DNA of 39,690 nt from an uncultured Pelagibacteraceae bacterium. Its GTDB lineage: Bacteria; Pseudomonadota; Alphaproteobacteria; Pelagibacterales; Pelagibacteraceae. Positions 1 to 8,100 of the stretch are shown here, one piece after another. The notes under the pieces are model-generated. The model worked only from the letters and a program-made list of their open reading frames with translations, was not told where the DNA came from and made no database searches. How positions within the stretch are numbered: the first letter of the stretch is position 1; every line of letters begins with the position of its first letter. The stretch is taken from assembly GCA_902557995.1 (NCBI GenBank), contig CACECL010000006.1, positions 1 to 39,690 on the forward strand, given 5' to 3'. The position numbers and the translations under genes were made by a program.

Positions 1-878
1 AAAGATTTTCCTGAAGTGAAAACCATAGTTTGTATTGCAGGACTTAATGCCCAGTCATAAAACTTCTTAGCTTCCTTCATATTTCTTGCACCAGCAATAA
101 TACTCATTGATCCAACCTCATAACCAGTCCCCTCAGCAGGAGATACCGTTACAACAGGTAAACCTTTTTTAGTTTGTTTCACACCATCGTGTTGGAAACA
201 AATACCAATCAGGTTTTCACCTCTTCCAGTCGCTTTAATTGGAGCAGAACCAGATTTTGTGTAAGTATTGATATTTGCATGAAGTTTTTTCATGTAATCC
301 CAACCTTTATCTTCTCCAAAAATTTGAAGAATTGTAGCTAAAGTTGTGTAAGCAGTTCCAGATGAATTAGGATTTGCTACTTGGATTTCACCTTTATAAA
401 TAGGTTTTGTTAAGTCCATCCATGATTTTGGAGCTGGAAGACCTTTTTTAGCTAAAAGATCTTTATTGTATCCAAAACCTAATGCACCAACATAAATCCC
501 TACAGATTTATAGTCAGCATTCTTTGCTTGGTTTTGTGCTGCAGGTAATAAATCATCGAAATGTTTTGATTTATATTTTTCTGTTAAATTTTCCTGAGCA
601 GCTGTTAAGTGTGGATCACCTGTTCCACCAAACCAAACATCTCCTTTTGGATTAGACCCTTCTGCTTTAATTTTCGCAAAAGTTTCACCACTACTTGCTC
701 TTGTCATTGCAACTTTTGTGCCTGTCTCTTTTTCATAAGCTTGTTCAAGCATTTCACAAACATCAATTTCTACACTGCAATATAAAGTTAATTTTGCTGC
801 AGAAGCTTTGTTTGTTAAGCCAAACATTGTTAATGAAAAAAGAAGGACAATAGATGCTATCTTAATAAGATTTTTCAT
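1..878 (-). CDS. ABC transporter periplasmic binding protein, Fe(III)/phosphonate type (partial, C-terminus off the window)
   Basis: The minus-strand frame from the ATG at 876-878 stays open to base 1, so the C-terminus is missing. An SD-like GAGAGGAAAT precedes the ATG. The N-terminus is a signal peptide ending near ASA-AKLTLYC. Mature-protein features such as YCSVE, TRASSGETFAKIKAEG and GDVWFGG resemble the AfuA/FbpA/PhnS-like branch of family 1 solute-binding proteins, which deliver ferric iron or 2-aminoethylphosphonate to a two-component permease in the inner membrane. No permease or ATPase is visible here; they would lie to the left if the operon continues. The ligand cannot be decided from this fragment. 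The gene is divergent from the BASS transporter. Confidence 0.85.
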   Translation of the reverse strand, partial: MKNLIKIASIVLLFSLTMFGLTNKASAAKLTLYCSVEIDVCEMLEQAYEKETGTKVAMTRASSGETFAKIKAEGSNPKGDVWFGGTGDPHLTAAQENLTEKYKSKHFDDLLPAAQNQAKNADYKSVGIYVGALGFGYNKDLLAKKGLPAPKSWMDLTKPIYKGEIQVANPNSSGTAYTTLATILQIFGEDKGWDYMKKLHANINTYTKSGSAPIKATGRGENLIGICFQHDGVKQTKKGLPVVTVSPAEGTGYEVGSMSIIAGARNMKEAKKFYDWALSPAIQTMVFTSGKS

Positions 879-1021
879 TATTTCCTCTCTAGGTTAATAT
901 TTATTCTAAAAAACTTAATATGAAATACAGGAAAATGTTACTATTTTATTTGGATATTCACTTATAGGTTTAAAATTTATTTATCTTATTAAATGATATA
1001 TAGTTAATTGTTCTTTCTTAA

Positions 1022-1035
1022 GGGGGGAGGGAGAA
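1022..1035 (+). promoter_or_regulatory. Purine-rich Shine-Dalgarno tract upstream of a TTG start
   Basis: GGGGGGAGGGAGAA lies just upstream of the TTG at 1039. It is the most G-rich stretch in its neighbourhood and contains good SD matches (GGAG, GGGAG) 5-10 bases before the start. It supports the TTG over the ATG about 16 codons further in. Confidence 0.6.
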
Positions 1036-1038
1036 GAT

Positions 1039-1890
1039 TTGGAAATTGTAACTAAGATAGCGCCAATTATATTGGCTTTGATAATGTTAGGCTTAGGTCT
1101 AGGATTAAAACTAGAAGATTTTGGTAGAGTATTAAAAACACCAAAAGATTTTATTGTTGGTTTTATTTCTCAATTAATAATTCTTCCAATTGTAGCATAC
1201 ATATTAATTTTAATTTTTAGAGCACCGCCAGAAATAGCAATAGGGGTTATGATCATAGCTGCAGCTCCAGGTGGAGTTACGTCTAATATTATGACAAAAT
1301 TTGCTGACGGAGATGTTGCATTATCAATATCTTTGACTGCTGTAATTAGTTTATTAAGCATTATCACTGTTCCTTTAATAATCTTTACATCCGCAGACAT
1401 CTTAGGGATAACTGAAATTTCTCAAAATATTTCAATGACAGGAATAGCACTAAAAATGTTTTTAGTTGTAACAGTGCCTGTAATTTTAGGAATGATTATC
1501 AGAAAAGTTGCTGAAAATTTTATAGCACCTAAAGTTGGAATATTTAACAAGCTTAATATTGTTTTATTTGTAATTTTCTTCTTCGCGGCGTTTTACGAAG
1601 AAAAAGACAATTTAGTTAGCTTTATAATGCAAGCTGGTTTAATTACTTTAATATTAAATGTATCGATGATGGTTATTGCCTACTACATCGCAAAAGCTTT
1701 TACTTCAGGAATCAAACAAATGAGGTGTATTGCGTTAGAATGTGGATTACAAAATGGTACTTTAGCTATATTCGTTTCTACACAAATATTTGGCACTGAT
1801 ATATTATACGCAATACCAACAGCCGCTTATGCACTAATCATGTATATAACAGGATTTATTTTTATTTATTTTTTAAGAAAGTCTAATTAA
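1039..1890 (+). CDS. Bile acid:sodium symporter (BASS) family transporter
   Basis: A 283-residue, highly hydrophobic protein with about nine or ten membrane segments. It carries the family landmarks: AAAPGGVTSN at residues about 74-83 and ECGLQNGTLAI in the C-terminal half, which correspond to the Na+-binding crossover regions of BASS proteins. Such proteins take up organic anions (bile acids, pyruvate, pantothenate or glucosinolate-like compounds) with sodium; the substrate is unknown here. The TTG start is chosen because of the strong SD upstream; starting at the internal Met would cut the first membrane helix. The stop overlaps the convergent regulator gene by four bases. Confidence 0.85.
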   Translation: MEIVTKIAPIILALIMLGLGLGLKLEDFGRVLKTPKDFIVGFISQLIILPIVAYILILIFRAPPEIAIGVMIIAAAPGGVTSNIMTKFADGDVALSISLTAVISLLSIITVPLIIFTSADILGITEISQNISMTGIALKMFLVVTVPVILGMIIRKVAENFIAPKVGIFNKLNIVLFVIFFFAAFYEEKDNLVSFIMQAGLITLILNVSMMVIAYYIAKAFTSGIKQMRCIALECGLQNGTLAIFVSTQIFGTDILYAIPTAAYALIMYITGFIFIYFLRKSN

Positions 1891-2846
1891 GTATTGATTA
1901 TTCTTATTTGATTAAAAACTTTATAAATAAAATGGCTTAAGCTAATCATATTTTTATTCACCATTCCCTTTGTTGTTATAAAAGCACTATCCTTAGCATT
2001 GAAAGAGATTAATTTTTTTTCATTTATATGAAGATATTTTTTATCAATTAAATATTTTAGTTTTCTTACGACTGTTGGTCTTGGAATACCAGTTATCTCA
2101 GAAATTGACATGGCATTTACTCCTCTTGCATCAGAACCCATAAGAGATTTATGGTATGAACGCATATTTTTTTTTGGAGAAAATTTTTTATTCTTTACCG
2201 CATTAATTATGACTACCATGCCAATGGCTAAATATTCTAAATCTTTAAGCTCAGCTCTCCATCTATTGATATAAATAAACCAAAATTTATTAAACTGATA
2301 CAAGCAGTAAGAAAAATTTTCTTTTATTGCTAATATTATTTCTTTAACAGAGTAAACTTCATTTACTAATTTTTCTTTTTTTAAAATTTTATTAAATTCA
2401 TACAACATATTTGCAACCTCAGTAAGAGTATCGACCGCTTTAGCTGAGTAAAGTGTATCTCGAACAACAAATATTTTCTTACCGATTCTTTTAATTACTC
2501 TTTTTTCTTCTAATTCTAAAACTTTTCTTCTAATGCTTTCTTTTGGAACTCCTAGATCTTTTGAAATATCTGAAATATTAATTTTATTAATTTCGATTGA
2601 TTTATCCTTATAAAAGGTGTCGTAGTTAATTTTTACTCCATTTTGTCTAAAATATATAAGGTCTTGATGTATCAAATATATAATGAGGACGAACTTATCT
2701 ATGTCTTTATAATGATCATAGGCTCTGACAAACCAGTTACTTGTTAAAGTAAAATAAGAGGGCGCCAGTGCGGCAAAATTATCTTGAATTACTTTATTGA
2801 TTACCCTCTCATCAATATGTTCAGAAATACTTGGTATATCGTTCAT
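1887..2846 (-). CDS. Transcriptional regulator with two winged-helix modules (internal duplication)
   Basis: A 319-residue protein with no membrane segments. Two helix-turn-helix/winged-helix stretches are visible: ISDISKDLGVPKESIRRKV in the first half and ISEITGIPRPTVVRKLKYL near residue 250. Each is preceded by an aromatic-rich helical segment (SNWFVRAYDHYKD and FNKFWFIYINRW), so the protein reads as two copies of the same module. The second HTH resembles MarR/IclR-like winged helices. The targets are unknown; the neighbouring BASS gene and tiny membrane protein are candidates. A possible promoter lies at 2863-2891. The family name is uncertain. Confidence 0.75.
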   Translation of the reverse strand: MNDIPSISEHIDERVINKVIQDNFAALAPSYFTLTSNWFVRAYDHYKDIDKFVLIIYLIHQDLIYFRQNGVKINYDTFYKDKSIEINKINISDISKDLGVPKESIRRKVLELEEKRVIKRIGKKIFVVRDTLYSAKAVDTLTEVANMLYEFNKILKKEKLVNEVYSVKEIILAIKENFSYCLYQFNKFWFIYINRWRAELKDLEYLAIGMVVIINAVKNKKFSPKKNMRSYHKSLMGSDARGVNAMSISEITGIPRPTVVRKLKYLIDKKYLHINEKKLISFNAKDSAFITTKGMVNKNMISLSHFIYKVFNQIRIINT

Positions 2847-2862
2847 ATTTTAAAAAAAACCC

Positions 2863-2891
2863 AATATGAACAAAAGATAAATTAGAGTCAA
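2863..2891 (-). promoter_or_regulatory. Putative sigma-70 promoter of the two-module regulator
   Basis: On the minus strand TTGACT (2886-2891) and CATATT (2863-2868) are separated by 17 bases, about 17 bases before the ATG. GGGTTG-type sequence recurs in this gap (minus strand, 2885-2910), which could be an operator for autoregulation. Matches are to consensus only. Confidence 0.4.
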
Positions 2892-2961
2892 CCCATTTTG
2901 GACAACCCTAGTATGTAAAAATTAAACTAATAATGATTAAAATTATATTTATAAACGAAAC

Positions 2962-3159
2962 ATGAGTACAGAAAGCTTACATAGAACATCCGAGATTGTA
3001 GAGACCCCCTCTCAATATGTTGAAACTCCAAAAAGAGTTAACGTGGATGTTCTAAAGCAAAGACTTCTAGAAGAAAAAAAGAAGGAAAAAGTTAAACGAA
3101 CAATAATTTTATCATCAGTTATCGTTTCTTTGGGTGCTCTAACGATGTTAACTTATTAA
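2962..3159 (+). CDS. Small protein with a C-terminal membrane helix
   Basis: 65 residues: a polar N-terminal half, a charged amphipathic stretch (LKQRLLEEKKKEKVKR) and one terminal hydrophobic helix (TIILSSVIVSLGALTML), so a tail-anchored inner-membrane topology is likely. There is no SD before the ATG. It is divergent from the regulator and its last 12 bases overlap the convergent Ldh_2 gene. I do not recognise a family. The small protein at 13072-13281 has the same layout and shares the pattern N-x(3)-L-x(2)-R followed by lysines and the helix. It may be a real conserved small gene, judged from this internal resemblance. Confidence 0.55.
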   Translation: MSTESLHRTSEIVETPSQYVETPKRVNVDVLKQRLLEEKKKEKVKRTIILSSVIVSLGALTMLTY

Positions 3160-4152
3160 GTTTTCCAAATCTTTCTTTATTATATCCGGTATAGAAATTT
3201 CTTTTTTTGAGTTATTTTTATACCGGGCATATTTATTTTGTCCTGGATACATTATTTCCTTAACACCTTTTATCTTAGGAAGTTTTTTTATTGTTTTAAT
3301 ATTATCTTTAATTCGTTGGTTGAAATTTTTTTGAAATAAATTTGCTTTAAAAGTAATAAATAAATGTCCAATATTTTGTGGACCTGAAAAATCATCAAAT
3401 GGATCTTTAACTCTTCCTGCGTGATTTCCTCCAGTCAAAACTCCACTTAAAATATCCACCATCCAGGCTAGTCCCGAACCTCTAAAACCTGCAATTGGTA
3501 ATTGAACACCTGCTAATGCTTTTTTAGCATCTGTAGTTGATTTACCAAATTTATCTAAAGCAACTCCTGCAGGAATTGATTGATTGTTTCTTGCTGCCAC
3601 TCTTATCTTTCCTCTATTAATCATTGAGATTGATGTATCTAAAATAAAAGGAATTTTAGAACCAGTAGGGGATCCAAAACAAATTGGATTTGTTCCAAAT
3701 AAAGTTTTTAATGCACCATGTGGAGCAACTGCAGGTGGAGCATTTGTATAGATCATAGTAATTAAATTTTTCTTCACTGCTTGTTCTGCGTAATAACCAG
3801 ATAAACCATAGTGACCACTATTTTTAACTGCCACCATTCCTATTCCAGTTTTTTGGGCATGTTTAATTGCAGTTTTAATTCCTAAATCAGCTGCAACAAA
3901 ACCAATACTATTATTTGCATCAATGTGAGAAATTGAAGTAGAAATTTTTTTAATTTTAATTTTTGGTTTTGGATTAATTACTTTTTTAGAAATTCGATCA
4001 CAATACATCTTAAGTCTAGATAAACCATGTCCATAAGCACCAACTAATTCTGCATTAATTAATGCATTAGTAGAAATTAAAGCATGATCTTTACTTAGAC
4101 CAAATTTTTGGAATATTTTAATGACTTGTTTTTTTAAAAGTGGGGTCTTCAT
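3148..4152 (-). CDS. Ldh_2 family NAD(P)-dependent dehydrogenase (malate/L-lactate/sulfolactate dehydrogenase type)
   Basis: 334 residues, the usual length of the family. GHGLSRLKMY at about 41-50 and NSGHYGLSGYYAEQA at 111-125 are Ldh_2 signatures, with His42/Arg46 and His114 as likely substrate and catalytic residues; SGVLTGGNHAG near the C-terminus is also typical. The family includes L-malate, ureidoglycolate and (R)-sulfolactate dehydrogenase (ComC) and imine reductases. It starts 16 bases after tauC on the same strand with an SD-like GGGG before the ATG, so it is probably in the tau operon. That context makes a sulfonate-related 2-hydroxyacid such as sulfolactate a reasonable but unproven substrate. 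Confidence 0.8.
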   Translation of the reverse strand: MKTPLLKKQVIKIFQKFGLSKDHALISTNALINAELVGAYGHGLSRLKMYCDRISKKVINPKPKIKIKKISTSISHIDANNSIGFVAADLGIKTAIKHAQKTGIGMVAVKNSGHYGLSGYYAEQAVKKNLITMIYTNAPPAVAPHGALKTLFGTNPICFGSPTGSKIPFILDTSISMINRGKIRVAARNNQSIPAGVALDKFGKSTTDAKKALAGVQLPIAGFRGSGLAWMVDILSGVLTGGNHAGRVKDPFDDFSGPQNIGHLFITFKANLFQKNFNQRIKDNIKTIKKLPKIKGVKEIMYPGQNKYARYKNNSKKEISIPDIIKKDLENLIS

Positions 4153-4168
4153 TTCATCCCCTTAACAT

Positions 4169-6094
4169 TTATCCTTTACCACGCCAAGGAATAGTTTTAT
4201 CGATTATTTTTCTTAATGTAATATCAAATAAAAGACCTAGTAGACCCATAATAAATATCGTTATCCAAATTACTTCATATTGGAAGTATTTTTTAGCAAC
4301 GTTTTCAACAAAACCGATACCTGTTGTTCCTGCTAAAAATTCTGCAGCAACAAGTGTTCCCCAACACATACCAACAGCCACTCTAATTCCTGTAAGAATT
4401 TCAGGAAGCGAGTTTGGAAAAATTACATGTCTTAAAATTTGTTTTTTAGTAGCGCCTAATGAGTGGGCTGCATGGATTTTTGAAAGCTGTGTTCCTGAAG
4501 CACCAGCTCTTGCAGAAATAATCATAATCGATAAAGAGACCATAAATAATAAAAATACTTTTCCTGAGTTATCAATTCCAAGAACTGAAATTATTAAAGG
4601 TGCCCATGCAAGAGGAGGGACCGGTCTATAAAGTTCGATCAGCGGATCGAAAAAACCTTTTGCAAATCTGTTTAGACCCATAAACAATCCTAAAGGCACA
4701 CCAATAATTATCCCAAAGATTAATCCTAAAAATACTCTTAAAAAAGAATCCCAAATGTGTCCGTAAGGAACAGGTACTTTAAATAATTTGAAATCACCTG
4801 TAACAACTTTTAACACATTACTTTTAAAGTTTTCTTTTACTTTTCCATCTTTAGTATGAACTGGATATTCACCAGGCAATATATCTGCTATCCAATCTGG
4901 TAAAATAAATCCTATCATTTTACTTACATCAACCATCTCAATCCATAAAAGAGGAATATTTTTGTAGCCAACACTTGGTTTTGACATCAGGATGAATTTA
5001 TTAAAAGTATCAGATGGTTTTGGTAGCCATCTTCCTGAACCCTGTTCTGAACACGTTGGTCCACTTGCAACAATTGTTCCGGCAGGGAATAAAAGAATAT
5101 CAATTAATCTTAATCCGCCTTGCTCTTTATTTTGCAATTCATCAAATTCAATAATTGCAGCCTGCATTTCATTTAATGCATTAGGGGGATAGATACTTGC
5201 AAACTCTATTCTTCTTGCAATTTTAACAATGTTTTTTGCATAATCAGATGCAATTTCCTGATTGTCATCTAAACTTTTTCTATAAGCTTTAATATCATCT
5301 TTAAGTTGTTTTATTGCATTTTTAAACTGTGGATTATGATTTCTTAGTTTAAAAAATTTATCATCAATAATTTTTAGTTCAGCCGCAGCTGCAGCAAATT
5401 TTAAACCTCTATTTGTTTGCGGCGCAGTCGGTATTTCTATTGTATTTTCAATAGAACCACTTCCAGAGTCTATTGTCGTTATTCCCCAACCACCTTGTTC
5501 ATCAATAAGTTTTTGTCTTTCAGTTTTCTGAGTTTCTGTTTCAAAAGGATAATCTTTATTTTGGAAATTTGAACTTAGACGTTTAATTTCCTTTGTCATT
5601 TCTTTGATTTTAATCTTAGTTTCCATTTCCAGTAATTCTTCACTAGTTAAGAAAGGAATTAATTTAGAAGTTCTATCAATATAGCTTACTAGAATTGTTT
5701 TTTGCTGATCATTTAAATCTGGAGATCTATTTATTTCATTAGCAATTTTTTTAAGGTTTTTGTTTTCGATTTTTATAATGGATGTACTTTTGAATTCTCT
5801 TTCTTCAATAGGAAATTGATATTTTAAACCTAATAATGACTCGTTAATTTTAGCAACTTGGCATAATTCATTTGCAGACTTAGGATAGAAACCTTTTGCA
5901 ATATCCCATGAATAATAAAGCCATAACATTAGAATTGCACTAGTTCCAACTATTACCCAATGCGTTCCACCTTTTGCTCTTTCTGGATTACCAAATACAG
6001 CATCAACTTTTTCAGTTCTAATTAATCTTCTCCCATAAAGAATACAGCCAATAACAGATACGATAATTAATATTGTTACAAATTGGGTTAACAT
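4169..6094 (-). CDS. tauC: Taurine/sulfonate-type ABC transporter permease with long N-terminal extension
   Basis: 641 residues, more than twice the roughly 250-280 of typical TauC/SsuC. The last 200 or so residues are a standard permease domain with the EAA-loop sequence AAHSLGATKKQILRHVIFPN and RPVPPLAWAPL. The N-terminal part has two membrane segments (about 5-21 and 46-64), then roughly 350 mostly polar, helical residues including charged coiled-coil-like runs, presumably periplasmic. It passes solute bound by TauA through the inner membrane using TauB. The start overlaps the tauB stop by one base (TAATG). The extension is not explained by the permease family; no frameshift is seen. Confidence 0.85.
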   Translation of the reverse strand: MLTQFVTILIIVSVIGCILYGRRLIRTEKVDAVFGNPERAKGGTHWVIVGTSAILMLWLYYSWDIAKGFYPKSANELCQVAKINESLLGLKYQFPIEEREFKSTSIIKIENKNLKKIANEINRSPDLNDQQKTILVSYIDRTSKLIPFLTSEELLEMETKIKIKEMTKEIKRLSSNFQNKDYPFETETQKTERQKLIDEQGGWGITTIDSGSGSIENTIEIPTAPQTNRGLKFAAAAAELKIIDDKFFKLRNHNPQFKNAIKQLKDDIKAYRKSLDDNQEIASDYAKNIVKIARRIEFASIYPPNALNEMQAAIIEFDELQNKEQGGLRLIDILLFPAGTIVASGPTCSEQGSGRWLPKPSDTFNKFILMSKPSVGYKNIPLLWIEMVDVSKMIGFILPDWIADILPGEYPVHTKDGKVKENFKSNVLKVVTGDFKLFKVPVPYGHIWDSFLRVFLGLIFGIIIGVPLGLFMGLNRFAKGFFDPLIELYRPVPPLAWAPLIISVLGIDNSGKVFLLFMVSLSIMIISARAGASGTQLSKIHAAHSLGATKKQILRHVIFPNSLPEILTGIRVAVGMCWGTLVAAEFLAGTTGIGFVENVAKKYFQYEVIWITIFIMGLLGLLFDITLRKIIDKTIPWRGKG

Positions 6095-6891
6095 TAATTA
6101 TCTTTCCCCATTATTTCTTCTTCCATATTCCAAATCATGGATAAAATTTCTTCCCTCGTTGATGAAAATTCTTTATTTTTTTTAATTTCTCTTAAATCTT
6201 GTGTAAGACCCATTTCTGCAAAAGGGAGATTATATTCTTTATGTATACGCCCTGGTCTTGGTGCCATTACATACAATCTTTCCCCTAGTAACAATGCTTC
6301 TTCAACAGAGTGAGTAATTAAGATAATAGTTTTTCCTGTTTCTTTCCAAATCTTTAAAACTAAAGACTGCATCTTTTCTCTTGTTAATGCATCTAACGCC
6401 CCTAATGGTTCATCCATTAAAATCAAATCAGGATCATTGATTAAACATCTTGCAAGCGCAACCCTTTGCTGCATTCCTCCAGATAATTGATAGGTAGGTG
6501 TGTTACCAAAACCTTTAAGTCCAACTATATCTAACCATTCATCAACTTTCTTAGCTGTAACTTCAGGATCTTCTTTTTTCATCCTAAGTCCAAAATTTAC
6601 ATTCTCAGCTACTGTTAACCATTCAAACAAAGCACCTTGTTGAAAAACCATTCCTCTTTCAACACCAGGTCCGTCTATCTCATTATTATTTAGTGTTATT
6701 TTTCCTGAAGTAGGTCTTAAAAATCCAGCAGTGATATTTAGTAAAGTTGTTTTTCCACAACCAGAAGGACCAAGTACCGTAAGTAATTCTCCTTTTTTTA
6801 AAGTAAAGCTTACATCTTTTAAAGCGTGAACTGTTTCTCCTTTAGGAGTTTTAAAAATCATGTTCAGATTTTGTGAAATCAGATCACTCAT
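6094..6891 (-). CDS. tauB: Taurine/sulfonate-type ABC transporter ATP-binding protein
   Basis: 265 residues of the TauB/SsuB/NrtD type. Walker A GPSGCGKTT is at 41-49, the Q-loop at VFQQ (82-85), the signature LSGGMQQR at 136-143, Walker B LILMDEP at 156-162 and the switch histidine in THSVEEA at 193-199. It powers the TauC permease on the cytoplasmic face. It follows tauA after an 86-base gap with a terminator-like hairpin and is coupled to tauC by a one-base overlap. Confidence 0.92.
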   Translation of the reverse strand: MSDLISQNLNMIFKTPKGETVHALKDVSFTLKKGELLTVLGPSGCGKTTLLNITAGFLRPTSGKITLNNNEIDGPGVERGMVFQQGALFEWLTVAENVNFGLRMKKEDPEVTAKKVDEWLDIVGLKGFGNTPTYQLSGGMQQRVALARCLINDPDLILMDEPLGALDALTREKMQSLVLKIWKETGKTIILITHSVEEALLLGERLYVMAPRPGRIHKEYNLPFAEMGLTQDLREIKKNKEFSSTREEILSMIWNMEEEIMGKDN

Positions 6892-6916
6892 AAGTGCCTT
6901 ATATTAGAAATTTTGT

Positions 6917-6955
6917 AAAAAAAATAGGCACCAATTATAAAATCAGTGCCTATTT
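6917..6955 (-). terminator. Intercistronic attenuator/terminator between tauA and tauB
   Basis: Read on the minus strand, AAATAGGCAC and GTGCCTATTT form a perfect 10-bp stem (plus-strand arms 6922-6931 and 6946-6955) with a 14-base loop, followed directly by an eight-base T run. This is an intrinsic terminator layout placed between the binding protein and the ATPase. It would let tauA mRNA be more abundant than tauBC. Confidence 0.8.
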
Positions 6956-6977
6956 AAAAAGTTTTAAACCCTTAAAA

Positions 6978-7919
6978 TTATAAAGGTAAGAAACTTGTAT
7001 CTACAGCTCCTCCTGGAGTTCCCATACCTTTTAGGAAACCATCAAGATTACCACTTTCCATAGATGCTTTTGTTTCTTCTGGAGTTAAGAATTTGAAACC
7101 ACTTAAAGTGTCTTTCATATCCGCAACTGTCATTTCTGAAGCTTTCGCCATTGAATTCATGTCAGCTTTACCAGCTTTGTATCTAGCATTAGCTTCATGA
7201 GTAACTTCGATGAAAGTTCTTAACATACCTGGGTTTTCTTTCATGAATTTGTCTGTAACAGATGTGATATCTATACCTAAGATACCAGCTGCTCTAGCTT
7301 CATCTACAGTTAAAAGTCTTGATCCAACTGCAGTTGCTGCTTTGATAGAGTTACCACCAAACAAACATGCCATAACAACATCGCCACTTACTAATGCAGC
7401 AGCACCTTCTTCTGGGTCCATTTGAATAATGTCCATTTTACCTCTGTCAGCACCAACAACTTTCATACTTTCATCAAAAACGTATTCAGCCATTGTTCCT
7501 AATGGAACAGCAACTTTTTTACCTTCTAATTCAGTAGCGTTTGCTTTTGTAATTCCAGAAGCGTTAGATGTAACACATGTAGTTCCACCCATTCCGTATT
7601 CCATTGCAATATCAACTAATTTGATAGGTGCATTAGATTTTACAGCATTGATAAAAGGCACTAATCCTTGAGAGTAAGAAATATCAATATCTCCTGCTAA
7701 CATTGCATCAGTCATTGCTCCACCATTAGTGAAATTTGTCCATTTTACTGGAACACCAAGAGCTTTAGCAAAATTCTTTTTCTGCATGTCTTCTAAATTT
7801 GGGCTTGGCCATTCTAGAAAGTATGCAACTCTAACTTCATTTGCAGCTGAATTAGCAACTGAAATTGATAGGTTAAGTGCAAAAATAGATCCTAGAATAA
7901 AACTTAGTATTTTTTTCAT
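6978..7919 (-). CDS. tauA: Taurine/sulfonate-type ABC transporter periplasmic binding protein
   Basis: 313 residues with a signal peptide ending near SAANEVRVAY. The mature protein follows the NMT1/TauA fold: NGGAMTDAMLAGDIDISYSQ, GKKVAVPLGTMAEY and DPEEGAAALVSGDV align with the landmarks of TauA/SsuA proteins. It captures the ligand in the periplasm for TauBC. The adjacent divergent class III aminotransferase and alanine dehydrogenase favour taurine or a related amino-sulfonate. AGGGGA precedes the ATG. It is first in a minus-strand operon, with a possible promoter at 7995-8021. Confidence 0.88.
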   Translation of the reverse strand: MKKILSFILGSIFALNLSISVANSAANEVRVAYFLEWPSPNLEDMQKKNFAKALGVPVKWTNFTNGGAMTDAMLAGDIDISYSQGLVPFINAVKSNAPIKLVDIAMEYGMGGTTCVTSNASGITKANATELEGKKVAVPLGTMAEYVFDESMKVVGADRGKMDIIQMDPEEGAAALVSGDVVMACLFGGNSIKAATAVGSRLLTVDEARAAGILGIDITSVTDKFMKENPGMLRTFIEVTHEANARYKAGKADMNSMAKASEMTVADMKDTLSGFKFLTPEETKASMESGNLDGFLKGMGTPGGAVDTSFLPL

Positions 7920-7994
7920 TTATTCCCCTATGTTTAATTAATTAAATTCTGGATATTTAAATTCAAATTGTCTCCGAAGTAAAACAAAAAAGAA

Positions 7995-8021
7995 AGTTTA
8001 TACAATCATTGGTTGTGTCAA
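7995..8021 (-). promoter_or_regulatory. Possible tauA promoter
   Basis: On the minus strand TTGACA (8016-8021, exact -35 consensus) is followed after 13-15 bases by TATAAACT (7995-8002). The spacing is shorter than the ideal 17, so the -10 assignment is uncertain. The 181-base gap 7920-8100 also serves the divergent aminotransferase operon; TAAAG-AGG-CTTTA just before that gene is a small inverted repeat. Confidence 0.3.
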
Positions 8022-8100
8022 TAATGTGGTAGTTAATCCATTTATTTTAGTCTAAAGAGGCTTTAAGATTAAATTAAAATATTTTAAGAAAGAAATTTTT

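Noticed and set aside
4140..4631. Plus-strand ORF opposite tauC
   Set aside because: It lies antisense within the clear permease frame and its protein shows no family features; the same applies to other antisense readings in tauA, the aminotransferase and tctA.
7933..7946. TTTAATTAATTAAA palindrome before tauA
   Set aside because: It is AT-only and short, and similar runs occur often in this DNA, so chance is more likely than an operator.
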